Source: Nageia nagi
Taxonomy: Eukaryota; Pinophyta
Direction of reading: 5' to 3'
Length of the DNA stretch: 64,000 nt
NCBI GenBank assembly: GCA_050084985.1
Contig: JBITNC010000001.1
Location: 162,378,001 to 162,442,000 of the forward strand
Part shown: positions 45,034-56,744 of the stretch, in pieces
How the letters are laid out: each line of letters opens with the position of its first letter
Position numbering within the stretch: the stretch's first letter is position 1
Made by a program: the position numbers and the translations under genes
Notes under the pieces: generated by a model
The model's input: the letters and a program-made list of their open reading frames with translations, nothing else
What the model was told of the DNA's origin: nothing
Databases searched by the model: none

Positions 45034-45347
45034 TCTCTGGTATTTTGGAAAGAAAAGTTGAACCCCAAAAGAGCTCCGAAATCAATCATATCAAGACCTC
45101 CAGAGAAGAAATGAAATAGTAAAAGGTGGTTCGATGGTTGAAAATCAACTCTGGATACTTTTAGAGAAGGAGATTCGGTATTGAAATGGGATGAGGATAG
45201 AGCTAAACCAGGGAAACACAAAAAAAAATTGAATCCATGTGGTCTAGACCCTATGTAGTAGTGAAATGCTTTGGTATTATTTTTTTCAGACTAGGTTCTA
45301 AATTCCTCTTTGATAAAGGTGAAATTTTCCCTCAGAGGTTGCCATAA
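45034..45347 (+). pseudogene. C2 integrase C-terminal remnant
   Basis: From about 45165 the frame reads GDSVLKWDEDRAKPGKHKK, then WSRPYVVVKCFG, which is the GPY-type integrase C-terminus. SKFLFDKGEIFPQ follows, with a stop two bases before the 3' LTR. Protease, RT, RNase H and the integrase core are deleted. The tail reaches the LTR, with no typical polypurine tract. Confidence 0.7.
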
Positions 45348-47200
45348 TGTATATTCATACATAATAAATTCTTTATTAAAGCCCTGATGTACTTTATTTG
45401 CAGTCATGAGTTCTATATGTTAATACATAATCACTACTCCAAGGTTTTTTGAAAGTATGATCACTTCCGGAGGTGACATAAGCTAAGCATAATCATAATG
45501 GGTTTTAAGAACAGTTTCTGAAAAGTAATTGCTTCATTATGAAAGAAGAAAAGCCCCTCAAAGTTAATGTTGAGTAACCCAGGTTTTGAAAGAGATGACG
45601 TTAGCGATTTCAAGCCTTAACCCAAAACTGGATCCCGAAAGTGATGAGGTTAGCGAGGAGTTATCAAATAGCTGGAGTCGGTGAGTAAAACATTTTGGAA
45701 GTATGAAGATGATGTCACAAGGAGAATGATGTTCACATTTTTGAATGAAATCAGGTCCCAGAAGTGATGAGGTCAGCAAGGGGAATTAATAAGTTGGGGT
45801 CATTAAATAAAGCATTCCAGAATGAAATGACAACATCACAGAAGAAAGGCTAAAACTCAGTTGTAGAAAAGCTCGGGTTCCAGAGAAAGTGAGTAAAACA
45901 TTTCAAAAGTATGAAGATGACAACATAAGGAGAATAATGTTCACATTTTTGAATGAAACTAGGTCCCAGAAGTGATGAGGTTAGCAAGAGATAATCGAAG
46001 AAGCTGGAGCCCGTAAATTAAGTGTTCTGGAAGTAAAGCATTCCGGAATAAGATGATGATGTCATAGAGGATAAGATAGTCATGTTTTGGTAAAGACCAG
46101 GTTCTGAAGATGATGATGTCAGTAAGGGGTGATTTAAAAGGTCGAAGTTAGTAGATAAAGCATTTTAGAATGAAATGATAAAAGCTTAGTTATGGAAAAG
46201 CCCAGGTTCCAAAGAAAGTGAGTAGAGCATTCCAGAATGTAAAGATGAGAATAGCAAAGAGAGATCAAATAGCTGGAGCCAGTAAATAGAATATCCCAAA
46301 AGAGATGAGGATAGTGAGAAGTCAGATCATAGTCATCAAGAAGCTGTATCATCTGTAATCTACCTAATTTTGTAATATTTTGCCAAGTGGCATATGTAGG
46401 TAGTATCAGTTAAAAGAAGGCTAGAATCTTGAAGCCATTTTGTAAACATTTTTATTCTACAATTCTTGTAACTATTGTTGCTTTAGTATAAGTATATGAA
46501 AATAAAGTGAAAGAAGGGTCAAAAGCCTAGTATTGCTCTTTACATTTGTTCTCGAAGACTTGTAGTTTTTATCAGTAATATGATACCATCTTGACCTTTC
46601 TTGTCTAGCACTCGTAATTATCATTCTTAATTTGGTTACATCATGGCAGCTTGGCTTGTTTCCTGAATGATAATTACAGGTTGCTAGTATAACTGTGTCT
46701 ACTACATGGTAGAGTAAAGCTGGGAAACTATTAGAGAGTGAGAGCTTGTACTGTAGCTGCTACACTAGATTCAGGCCAAGGTTTCACACACTGTGAAAGC
46801 TCGCACTGAACTAGTGATCCACCTTTGCTTTCTCTCTTATTACCCTAAGCCTTTTGCTTAAATTCCTCACACTCTACTCCTTTTTATTTTCTCTCTTGTT
46901 ACCCTAAGCCTTTTGCTTAAATTCCTCACACTCTACTCCTTTTTATTTTCTCTCTTGTTACCCTAAGCCTTTTGCTTAAATTCCTTGCACCCTACTCTTT
47001 TTATTTCTTTCCTGTTACTCTAACCCTTTTGCTTGAATTCCTCGCACTCTACTCTTTTATTTCCTTTCCTATTACTTTTTCTATGCCTAATAGATAAGGA
47101 ACTAGCCTTCTCCAGAGATCAGACTATCACTATAGTCTGTTCATGATTTACTTTGGTTAAGATTGCTCACAGCGCATATATTACACAATCTTAATCAACA
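45348..47200 (+). repeat. C2 3' LTR (1853 bp)
   Basis: Partner of 41698-43550, same length. At several sites GATGATGTCAC stands where the other LTR has GATGACATCAC. Confidence 0.93.
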
Positions 47201-47205
47201 GGTTG
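47201..47205. repeat. Right target-site duplication of C2 (GGTTG)
   Basis: Matches 41693-41697. Confidence 0.85.
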
Positions 47206-48300
47206 GAATCTTGGTGGATACTGATTATCATATCTTCTATAGTTGAAACCATGATTCTACCTTTCTTGCAGAGTGAGCTTATCGGATAGATTTTTGATAG
47301 TTATCTCCAACTAACTTATCCTCTCCTCTTCTTAAGATTTAGGTTCAGTACCAACACTTATGAATGCAAGGGCAGGTAATGTTGGTAGCTAATTTTAAAT
47401 AGTAGGTTTGGGAGGAGGTGGTAAGGACAAAACTCTAGGGTGACCTATTTATGGAGTATACTTAGGAGGTAAACTTGGAAATATATGCATGATTATTTTG
47501 GGCTACATTTTACTAGAGTACACCAAGGTATATTCTATAGTTTTTGCTATCTAGTAAACATCTAGGAATGTATCTCTAACATAATAATAAACATGTTGAG
47601 GTCAAGAAAAAAAGCTTTTTGGTAATATACCAAAGCTTGAGCATTTATTGGTCTAATCCTTGCTGGTATGGATTTTCATGTTCTTTCAAATCTAATATTA
47701 AAATCATCAATAGATTTATGTGAATGTCTTTTGATACATGCTATGAGTCTAAGGAATGTGCTATCATCACCATCTATAGAAAATATTTTAATCAAGGCCT
47801 GACAAAACTCTTCCCATGAATTTATAGATTAGGGGTGAGAGTTTTGAACCACTTGGCTACTTTTCCTTCAAAAGAGTGTGATAGTAACCTTGTCATCATA
47901 GTTTAATTAGTAATGTTGGAGCTTGAAGCTAACAATGATACATCTTGATAGTGCTCATATGGCATCTTTTTAGATCCATCATACTTAGGCAAAATTTTAA
48001 AATCTACTTGAAGTATAGATGGTGAATTAGTAGCTACAACCAAAGGATGACTATTATTCTAGGTAGGCAAGTCTACTGGTTGAGCCATACTTGGAGAATT
48101 TATAGGAGGCAAAGGATTTTTTGGGAATGAATCAAATACAACTAACAAAGGTGTAACCCTTAAAGGGATCAAAGTAGACACAACTTGAGATATATTTCAT
48201 CTAATCCTCTTATGAGGAAGTGACATATTTTGAAATCTAGGCTATCTAAGGGAATTTTTAGCACTACTTCTAGTTAGTCTATGTTGTGGAGATGCTAGGG
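47206..48300 (-). pseudogene. gag: Element D gag core
   Basis: Heavily broken minus-strand coding. Recognisable parts are YEHYQDVSLLASSSNI, LLSHSFEGKVAKWFKTLTP and the following F-x-x-L/F helix region. KVAKWFKTL matches the L-x-W-F/Y core of gypsy gag and KVLDWYRGLP in the C family. It is more decayed than pol of the same element. C2 separates it from its zinc knuckle at 41545-41605. Confidence 0.65.
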
Positions 48301-48474
48301 TTCAGCAAATTTAATTGGTTGATAGTAGAGTCACCAATAAGGTTATAAAAACCTTATAATCTTTAAGGATCAATTTGATAACCCACAAAATAAGGTTATC
48401 AGGCTTAACAATGCTCACTAAATATGATATTTAGCTCGAGTCCCATTGGGCATGCCAAAAATGAAACTTGCTAC
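48301..48474 (-). other. Element D leader and primer region
   Basis: Short leader. In element sense TTTGGCATGCCCAATGGGAC (about 48441-48460) matches the primer-region motif of C1 and C2, about 14 nt from the LTR. Confidence 0.55.
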
Positions 48475-50436
48475 TATTGATCAGTATAGCATAACCTCAA
48501 GGGTTTGGTCTAGTCATGTTCTCCACTTCTTATAATTGTAGGTTCTTTTAAAGAGCAGAAGGTGGTTAGGATATGTTCATGTTGGTTTTCTACTCAATCT
48601 CCATTTTATAGGCCAGTCCCTATCTATCTTTAAGGTCAAAAGTAATAGGAAAGGAATAAAAATATGAAGAGTTACAAGAAAGAGATAAGCAAATAAATAA
48701 GTAAAATAGGAAATTCACAACCTGGGCATTGTAGCATAGGTAGTAATCCATAGCCAAGATTAAGAATAGCAAACTATCTCATATTTGGGGTCTCACAATC
48801 ATAATACATAGCCATAATTTGAAGAAAACATTTTACACATAACATTCACAAAAGCAATAATAACCACTTTGTTGCAAGAGGGCAAAGCATTGTCTATTTG
48901 CATCATCATATGTGAATTGCTTTTATAGATTAGGGAAAATTTGCTAAAATACCTTGTTAATTTCTAAAAACTAGCTATTTATACAACTTCCATGCCTTTT
49001 GATGGTTGGGTCTCATTAATATACATTACTACTAGCATTGAATGAAACAACTAAAATAGCACTATTCACATAAATGTTACAACTGTGCTAGATTATATAG
49101 TAGACAAGTACTAATCAACATAACTATCTGAACCATCTAGGCATTTGCAACTTCTAGTTGGCCATATCCATAGAGCCATAATTCTTGTAACATGTTATTG
49201 ATTGCTCCTTCCTCAGCCCTATAGCTGATTGAATATAACACTATTGCTGATTAAAGGTAGCATTGTATCTAATTGAGTAGTTATTTGATTGCACATTGAT
49301 TGGTATGATTTAGGTGTATGCTTTATCAACCGCTATCTACTTTTTTGTAATCTTTATGATCTCTACTATGGATGTCAGTAATCAGAGTAATGATGGTTGA
49401 TAGACATTATGTTCACTTGAATAGAGAAGAATTACCATTGTTATGTGAAAATGATTTGATGTTGACACATTAATAGGGCCTTGGGGGTCAAACACTTAAG
49501 ATGAAGTGGACCCACATGTTCTTTCTCATGCACTACTCTTTTACTTGCTTAGCAGGCTCTATGTTCTTCTTTCAGGCTCTATTGATGATCTGGTTCTTTC
49601 AAGACCCATTGATTTTAGCCAAAATTTATGACATCATCCTTCAAAATCTTTAGGCTCTATTGATGATTTGGCTCTTCTAAGACCTGCTGATTTAGCTAAA
49701 AATCATGATGTCATCTATCAAGATTTACGGGCTTTATCAAAATTTTGATTTTTTTAAGACTTGTTAATTTTCTCAATAAAATGTAACAGCACCTTCTAAA
49801 ATCATTGGGCTCTGTTGATATTCTTCAAAAATCTGCATACACCATTACTTGCTCCAAGACCTATTGATTTTAGACAAAAATCATGATATCATATACCAAA
49901 ATTATCGAGCTCTACTGATGTTCTTCAAAAGTGGAACTTTGAATATGTACAAGTTTTGGATATTTGTGTCAACAATTCCTAAGGACTCGAAGGTAATAAA
50001 CATGACTCTAGGAACTTTTAAATACATGACTTCTTGATTATACTTGGAGAAGATGATATGATTCCTAGGGACTCTCAACTCCCAATCACTAAAGAATAAA
50101 AGAATACAAAATTGACATAAGTTTTATTGACATAACTTCCAGGTAACCTAATTTATATAATCCCTATGTACTAAAGAGTGATAAAACTCCAAGGTGGCTT
50201 TATTCATATAATTCTTGGGTAATAATAAAAAGTGACTCCTAACATCCTAAGGAAAAGAAATGAGAAGAGGGGGGATTTAAGATGAAAGAATACAAAATTT
50301 TACAACAAATGAAGACTCTAAAATAATAATTTCCCCTTGGGTATTCTTATATACACAACTCTTTGGTAGTAAAGAATGAAATAATGAAGAATGAAAAATA
50401 GAATTACCTCAATTGAGCATTATTTTGAGGAATACA
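48475..50436 (-). repeat. Element D 5' LTR (1962 bp)
   Basis: Partner of 30436-32404. TATA box in element sense GTATAAATAG (complement 48975-48984). The tandem array is at about 49570-49940. Confidence 0.92.
48975..48984 (-). promoter_or_regulatory. Element D TATA box
   Basis: GTATAAATAG in element sense, identical in the 3' LTR despite about 12% divergence around it. Confidence 0.6.
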
Positions 50437-50441
50437 TCAAC
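50437..50441. repeat. Right target-site duplication of D (TCAAC)
   Basis: Matches 30431-30435. Confidence 0.85.
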
Positions 50442-51176
50442 CTGTAAAGGGATAACAATTGTCTTCAAAAGTCTAAATGATTACTTTATTTACTTGTCAT
50501 ATTTTTTATATTATTGCAAATATGCTCTTCAATATTGTTTGTTACTCTTGACATTTGGCTACCTTCATAAGGAAGGAGCAATCTTATCAGTAAAATCCAT
50601 GGAAACATGGTGGCTTAGGGTAACCAAGTTGGTCACTCTTATCACTTGACACCTTTGTAAGGAAGGGTCATCCATAACAAAATCCATGGAAACATGGTGG
50701 CTTGTGGAAAATAAGTTCACCACTCTTGTCACTTGATGCCTTTGTAAGGAAGGGTCATTCATATCAAAAATCCATGGCAACATGGTGGGTTGGGAAACCA
50801 AGCTGATCAACACAAATTGGTAATCTCTCTTCTTAACTCTTGGTGGGTAAGTCACGAAGGACAAGTTTGCATCCTTATCACTTACCATCTATATCAAGAT
50901 GTTAATGTTTATATTTGAAATATCTTGAGCAAAAATATTTTTGGTCTAAGATCTTTTTAGGTTCCTTGTTCTTTTCCTTGGATTGCTCCTATGATGAGAG
51001 GTCCATCATATCGCAACCAATTCAAAGAGGGGGTATAATATAGGCAAAACATTAGGGCATCTAAAGCTTTTGCCATGAGATAACTTTTTAGGGAGTATTT
51101 TCTTATCTTACATTTTTTCTTAACTATACTTTGAATTATGATTTGATTTTCTTTATCTCAAAAGTATCAAAACATA
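50442..51176. other. Element A 3' interior
   Basis: No recognised gene. It holds a 90-bp tandem repeat (separate entry) and runs to the polypurine tract. A minus-strand frame over the repeat (50888-50565) is a by-product of it. Confidence 0.5.
50545..50815. repeat. About 90-bp tandem repeat in element A
   Basis: Three units, with GGAAGG(A/G)(G/T)CA at 50571, 50661 and 50748. Each contains AAATCCATGGAAACATGGTG or a close variant. The period is close to a multiple of three, so the minus strand repeats HHVSMDF and NDPSLQR. Confidence 0.85.
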
Positions 51177-51177
51177 T

Positions 51178-51192
51178 TCAAAGTGGGGCATC
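51178..51192 (+). other. Element A polypurine tract
   Basis: CAAAGTGGGGCATC directly precedes TGGTAACAC of the right LTR. Confidence 0.75.
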
Positions 51193-51917
51193 TGGTAACA
51201 CTTTAAAGGGAATTTTAATTTAATTAAAATATCCCTTTTAGGTATTTGAAATGATTTATTAAATAAATACCTTTATCAATGTGCACTCTCATCTACCTTT
51301 ATGTTTTATATTAATAGGTCAGTTCAAATCATAATAAACCCAAGGAGGAGCCTTGGTAATCCATTTGTTGCCTATAAAGGTAGAAGGGTATGCATGATCA
51401 TACACATGATATGATGTAACATAATTATAAATCCTTAATAGGTCATAATTACTTGTGTCATTCTTGATTGGTGTTTCTTAACACCACCTATCATTTCTAG
51501 AATTGTTATACTCTAAGCTTCATATTTATACCATATTTTACCCAATTATGAGTGATATTTGAAGCATCGATGATGAGATGATGACATTGAGCAAAGGGCA
51601 AGGTTAAACTAGAAAGGTAGATGAGTGATGCTACTAGGTTCTTGGTGCCGATGCTAGGTTGAGGTTAGATATTTGGCTCCATTCTTTGAAGAGGCTCATT
51701 GTTCATCTACTTTCATCTAGATATAACCTTTATTTATCATCATAGGTTAAGTACATGTTTGTATCTTTTGTAAATCCAATTTTGATAGGTCAAGGTATAA
51801 TAGGTCATTGTCATCATTTGTATTATTACTTTTTATTATTTCATAGTTAAATTGATTAATTTAATATTCTATAAATAACCTTAATTAGTAATATTTATTA
51901 TTATTTCAGTTAGAATA
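51193..51917 (+). repeat. Element A 3' LTR (725 bp)
   Basis: From TGGTAACAC to TTAGAATA. It matches both ends of 110-1092, but has about 100 bp of different sequence (51597-51700) in place of the PMD fragment. TATAAAGG is at 51373-51380. Confidence 0.82.
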
Positions 51918-51922
51918 GTAAT

Positions 51923-52980
51923 CTTAGGTGATATTTCATTTTGATATATTTTGAAGAATGATAATAGGATGAAGATGGTAGTATTTTTTTTCCCCTAATA
52001 TTTGAAGAATATATAATATGGAATCCCATTCATTTTTCATCAATGATTGGTTTAGTTTTGCTTAATAATTAATAATGACTGATGGTTCTATTGAAATTGA
52101 GAAGATAAGAGCATTATTTGACTAATGGAATATGAGAATAATTATTTAATGATGCATCTTAGGGATAATGCAATAAGATCCACTCATGCTATTAAAGTAT
52201 TTACAACCATATTTGAATACAAGTTACATCTTTTCAATAAATAACCATTACATTTACTACAAAATGTAGCTATATTTTAGATATATTCATTCAAATATAT
52301 TTTCATGGATTGTCACAATCATAAGATATTCATAACATGATGCAAAAATGCTTTCATGGATTGTAATGATCATATGGTATGCACAAATGTATATGTTTGA
52401 AACATGAGTTATTTGATAAAACACCTCATCTAGATTCAATATTGTGGACTACAATGATCCAATATATGAACAAAATGAAATATTGTAGAAACTATGTTTG
52501 CATGAAATAATTTCTAGGCCTTGTAGCTTAAAAGTCTATAATTTTGTATCATATAATAGAATTGTATAATTTTATATCATATGTTTGAAGCATCTAGGTT
52601 GGTTGTGTGATAAAATTATGAACAAAATTTATGATACATCTATTAAGAGGTTCTAAATATAGCTATCCCTGACTTATCTAATTTATCATTCTTTTTGCAG
52701 GTTATCCTAAGGGGATACATCCAACTTTTATAATGGAGATAAGACAACATAGCATTTATATTTTTTGGTTTGAATAACTATTAAGTATTACAAGCATATT
52801 TTCACCAATTTACCAATTTTAGACTAGTTTTTGACACATAAAGTATATTGTTTGATCATGTAGCCAATTTTACACCTAACAATTACATATGCTTAAAATT
52901 CTCTATAGTATTTCATTTTGTGCATATCCTACAATAGTAGGATTAAACATTATACATGCATTGTTGACCTTCTTGGTCAT
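51923..52980. other. Right flank of element A, no gene
   Basis: AT-rich, no coding or known repeat. A CATGGATTGT(C/A)A-ATCAT phrase occurs twice near 52300-52375. Confidence 0.5.
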
Positions 52981-52984
52981 ACAA

Positions 52985-53610
52985 GGAGCTTTGAACATCA
53001 TTGTCAAAATACCCATAAACCCTAAAATGGATGTGTTCATGTGTGTACTTGGTACATGTAAATCAAATATTATGGTTTGTGTAGGCTATATCAAGGGATC
53101 TTTGAACTTCACTACTAAAATACCTGTACACTCTAAAATGGGTGTATACATATGTATACTTTGTACATGTAAATTAAATGTTATGGTTCATATAGGCTAT
53201 CTTGAGGGAGCTTTGAACTTCAATGCTAAAATACCCATAAACCCTGAAATGGGTGTATACATGTGCATACTTGATACATGTAAATTGAATGTTATGGTTT
53301 GTGCAAGCTATATTGAGGAGATTTTAACTTCACTTCCAAATAACCCATAAATATTGAATTTGGTATGTGCATATGTCTACTTGGTGCTTGTAAACCAAAT
53401 GTTGTGGTTTGTATAGGCTATATTGAGGGAGCTTAGAACTTCACTACTAAATTACCCATAAACCTTGAATTGGGTGTATGCATGTGTCTATTTGGTGCTT
53501 GTAAATTGAATGTTGTGATTCTTGTAGGCTATCTTAAGCATTCTTTGAACTTCACTACCAAAAGATACCCATAAACCTTGAAATTTGGGAGTGCATGATG
53601 AAAATAAAGC
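52985..53610 (+). repeat. 111-bp minisatellite, 5-6 copies, partly an open frame
   Basis: The phrase CTTTGAACTTCA(C/A) starts units at about 52990, 53101, 53212, 53322, 53433 and 53544, 110-111 bp apart. As 111 is 37 codons, the first three units form one open frame (52889-53350). The 37-residue unit contains GALNF, KIPINP, MGVYMCIL and CKLNVMV. Later units have stops. There is no similarity I recognise and no promoter, so a protein product is unproven. Confidence 0.9.
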
Positions 53611-53614
53611 TTCA

Positions 53615-55090
53615 TAGTATGCAATGATTGTAGGATTCATGGGTTTTGTAAAATAATACACAAAAAAATAAAGCATAAATATATATGTAGAATGTATAAG
53701 AATAATCAAGAGTATTGCAAGTCATAAGGTCATGGACTAAAATACCTTCTTGCACCTCCTAGACAACATCTCCCCTTGTTTAGTCTTACCATGTATCCTC
53801 TTGTATAGCCTCCGCTCTCCTCTCTCATCTCACCACTACACCAAATGACCCTCTCTCCTCTAACCCCTGAGCTTGAAAAACTTGAAATGATGAAAAATAT
53901 TCCAAGTATAAGCTCCCCTTATATGCCTTTTTTTAAATTTTTTCTCATTTTCACTAAGGGGTATTTTTTCACAACCCTAAATATAATTTTGGTTGGCTAA
54001 AAACTATCCCACTAAAACTACTACTAAAACTTAAAAAATGGGTTGTTTAAAATTGCCCCATAGAAATTACCTCAAAATAGCTACCCTTAAAGCCCTTTTT
54101 TGGTCTAATGTGACAAGATAATTTATAAAGGAATACTTGTTGGGTTGTCTCTATAATCCCCTTTGTCTTAGCTCTTCTCAACCCATTTGGATCGACTTAG
54201 CTCTATTCAACTTCCTTAGCTTTGCTCAACCTTTTCAACTCTACTTGGCTCCCTCTCTCCAGGTCCTCTAACCCCCTTGAATTAAAATTGTACAAGCTAA
54301 ACACTTTATCCCCTTATCTACTCTTCCTAAAAAAACTTAAAATGTTAGAAGTGCATTCCTAACTTCTTCCTAAGGGATTTTATTAGTTTTTATTAACATT
54401 GAGGAGTGAGTTTTACCCATATACTTATGATTTAAGGTGGTGTTTAAAAACCACCCCATATAAATTGCCAGTAAAACCTATAGTGAGGTAATTAAACCTC
54501 ATCATATCAAAAACACCTTAAATCACCTATCTCTAAAGCCTATTTTTGGTCTAATGTAACTATAATTAGTGATAATTAATTCTAATTTTAACCATGAAAA
54601 ATATAGAAATCTCATCTTGAAATACAAATCTTGAGGATACATGAATTATACCTAAAGAACATCTCTCAAAAATTATATTAAAGACCATATATTGACACAT
54701 AATATTTGATTCAAAAGGTTTCTAGTTTTCTCTAAAATATATTTTAATTTATCCAAACTTGAAATGAACCACCATTATTAAAAATAATTTCATTAGAGCA
54801 ATAAACCTAACTGAACTAGCTTAGTAATCTTTTTCAGAATAAAACTATTTTTTATCATTTTCTTATATAAAATGATTAATTTTTCTAAAAGTAAATCTAA
54901 AAATATTATTATTATCCAAATGAAGCATACACCAACTAAAAATTATTTGAATATTGAGCACTAAGCATCCATAGGAAAAAAAAAAGAAATACTTGTCATT
55001 TTTTCTAAAAAGAAAGCTTGAAAAATGAATAATGAATAATATGAAATTAAAAACATGAAAATCATGTTTTTATTTTTATATGTGTCATAC
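53615..55090. other. AT-rich stretch with pyrimidine-rich zone, no gene
   Basis: A CT-rich region (53740-53870) with CTCTCCTCT runs, then AT-rich sequence. It lies where the 3' LTR of the minus-strand integrase remnant would be, but I found no partner LTR. Confidence 0.4.
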
Positions 55091-55094
55091 TAAT

Positions 55095-55990
55095 TAGTTT
55101 ATTTTATTCTTTTCCTTCAATTGTATCTATTTTGTATGATTCTAATATGTACTTTTGAATAATGGCATAAGGTCCAATCTATTTTGGTTAGGATTTGTCT
55201 TTTTTCTCAACTTTTTTGCCTTACTTTTTCCTTGATTTTTTTTAAGGGAAAGATCACCTACATAAAAATCTTTAGTATTAATCTTCTTCTTGTAATATTT
55301 ATTATTTCTATTGTGCTACACTCTTATATGGTCTAATTTATTCACTCTCTTCTCATCTAATGCCTCCAATCATCTCAGTTTTTCTTATTATTCATCTTCA
55401 TGTGAAATTATACCTTTTAATAAAAATCTTAATGAAGAAATTTCTAACTATAAAGGAATAAAAAATTCATCACCATAGATAAAAGAGAAATAAGGAGCAT
55501 ATTTATCTTATCTAGTAATTATCCTATATGTCCAAAGAGCATAAAGCAATTATGAATACCAATCCTTTTCATTATTTTGAACTATTTTCTCAAAATTTTG
55601 ATTATGATCTTACTTGTAGCTTTTAATTACTCATTACCTTTAGGATATCATGGAGTATAAAACTTAGTATTTATATGGAAATTTTCATAAAACTAATTTA
55701 TTTCATTACTTTCTAAGTTTGGCCCATTATCCATGAAACTATGAGATGACACACCAAACCTAATGATAATGTTATCTACAATAAACTTACTAATTTTGTT
55801 ACCTTTTGAGGCATTAAATAGGATAAATTCCATCCATTTTTTAAATTTTTTTATGCTTTTAATGGTAAATTTATGATCTTCTCTTAAATGATGATTAATA
55901 ACATCAATCAAATCAATAACCAACGTAGAAAAAGACCATGAAGAAACCATAGCATTAGGATCTTAAGAAATAGTTAATTGAATATTAATA
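55095..55990 (-). pseudogene. Gypsy integrase remnant
   Basis: The frame 55950-55693 reads FSTLVIDLIDVINHHLREDH, then FKKWMEFILFNASKGNKI, then FIVDNIIIRFGVSSHSFMDN. This is an integrase core with DLI (first Asp) and MDNG (second Asp). Below it, to 55100, broken coding continues to a GDLSLKK C-terminus. The rest of the element is not recognised. Upstream it stops abruptly near 56000 at a + strand ORF, a junction also found at 59100. Confidence 0.7.
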
Positions 55991-55999
55991 TTCTTTTGA

Positions 56000-56740
56000 T
56001 ATTTTAATTCATGAAATTAGGATCAAGTTGAGGTGGATGGTATGCATTTTGTAATATCTCCTCATCTTATTATAGATGTCTCAAACTTACCAAATGAAAG
56101 CAAGTTCATTCACAGGATCAAAACCAAGCAAGAGGAATAATTAGCCAAGTTCTTGAATGGGAAGGAGATATTTTTCTCACTCCAGTATAGAATCACCTAT
56201 CAGTCCCTTCTAAGATCATGGGACAAAGTTACAAAATTAGTAATGAAATATATGACATTATATTGTAAGTATAGTAGAAGTTTATATTATCACATTACAA
56301 TTTGAACTCCATTCACCATTAAGAGTCAATTAACATCCTTACCTATTTTGTGAGTTGAAGAAATCCATTAATTCAATTAATATAACTTAGCAAAATTTTT
56401 ATTTGCATCAAGGTCTCATTAATATGGAGGAGTAGGGATCAATCAAAGGTTATTAAAGATCAATGAGGATCAACAAAGGAGTTAAAAAGAAGATTATGGA
56501 ATATAGTGACAAATCAAATGAGATGGATTCATACATGGAGGTCAAGACCATGGTTAAAAATATTGAAGGGATTAACAAGGAAATAGAGGATCAAAAGGAA
56601 TCCAAATTTCATAAGGCTAAAGAGCTATTATAGGTTACATCATGAAAGGAGGTGATAAATCCATAGGAGGTAGAAAAAGAGTAGTTAAAAGAATCTCTAC
56701 ACCTTCGAGGACCACATAGGGGAAGGAGCAAGAGCAAGTA
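56000..56740 (+). pseudogene. Unknown ORF remnant next to integrase, copy 1
   Basis: + strand coding, opposite to the integrase: VDGMHFVISPHLI, LPNESKFIHRIKTKQEE, LAKFLNGKEIFFSLQYRI, then broken. The style (a V-x-G-x-x-F-x-x-S-P start, LP, then W-D-K-V) recalls the extra antisense ORFs of plant gypsy elements. I do not assign a family. Lys/Glu-rich sequence follows to 56740. Confidence 0.45.
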
Positions 56741-56744
56741 GAAG

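Larger units (their letters stand above)
41698..47200 (+). mobile_element. Element C2: non-autonomous LTR retrotransposon (5503 bp)
   Basis: Two LTRs of 1853 bp (41698-43550, 45348-47200) flank a 1797-bp interior and are bounded by GGTTG. It encodes gag with zinc knuckle and an integrase C-terminal remnant, with no RT. It is the same family as C1 but carries longer LTRs and a different internal deletion. LTR divergence is about 7-8% over 330 bp, mostly transitions. It is inserted in the gag of D, opposite to D's orientation. Confidence 0.93.
30436..50436 (-). mobile_element. Element D: Ty3/gypsy retrotransposon, 20.0 kb (14.5 kb without C2)
   Basis: LTRs of 1969 and 1962 bp in direct repeat, bounded by TCAAC. 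Minus-strand order: 5' LTR, gag, zinc knuckle, protease, archaeal-type RNase H, RT, RNase H, integrase, a long unknown sense ORF, 3' LTR. It shares LTR terminus (TATTGAT), primer region and zinc-knuckle spacing with the C family, so the two are related. LTR divergence is roughly 12% over 500 bp. It was inserted in element A and later interrupted by C2 in gag. Confidence 0.92.
110..51917 (+). mobile_element. Element A: outermost LTR retrotransposon, hollowed out by later insertions
   Basis: The two ends are related LTRs in direct orientation (110-1092 and 51193-51917). A purine tract, AAAGTGGGGC, stands just before the right LTR, and gag-like coding follows the left LTR on the + strand. Removing elements B, D and the CACTA-like insert leaves about 8.5 kb. 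What remains is gag, an antisense plant mobile domain gene, a short tandem repeat and the polypurine tract. I found no RT, RNase H or integrase, so A looks like a non-autonomous gypsy-type element or one that lost pol. LTR divergence is more than 15% by rough count, making it the oldest layer. Boundaries rest on LTR comparison and an imperfect duplication. Confidence 0.8.

Noticed and set aside
50565-50888. 107-codon minus-strand frame with repeats as a gene
   Set aside because: It only reflects the 90-bp tandem repeat before the PPT of A.
52985-53610. CRISPR-like array
   Set aside because: Whole units repeat with no unique spacers, and this is plant DNA; it is a minisatellite.
53615-55090. 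3' LTR of the integrase remnant at 55095-55990
   Set aside because: No second LTR copy or polypurine tract was found in the window.
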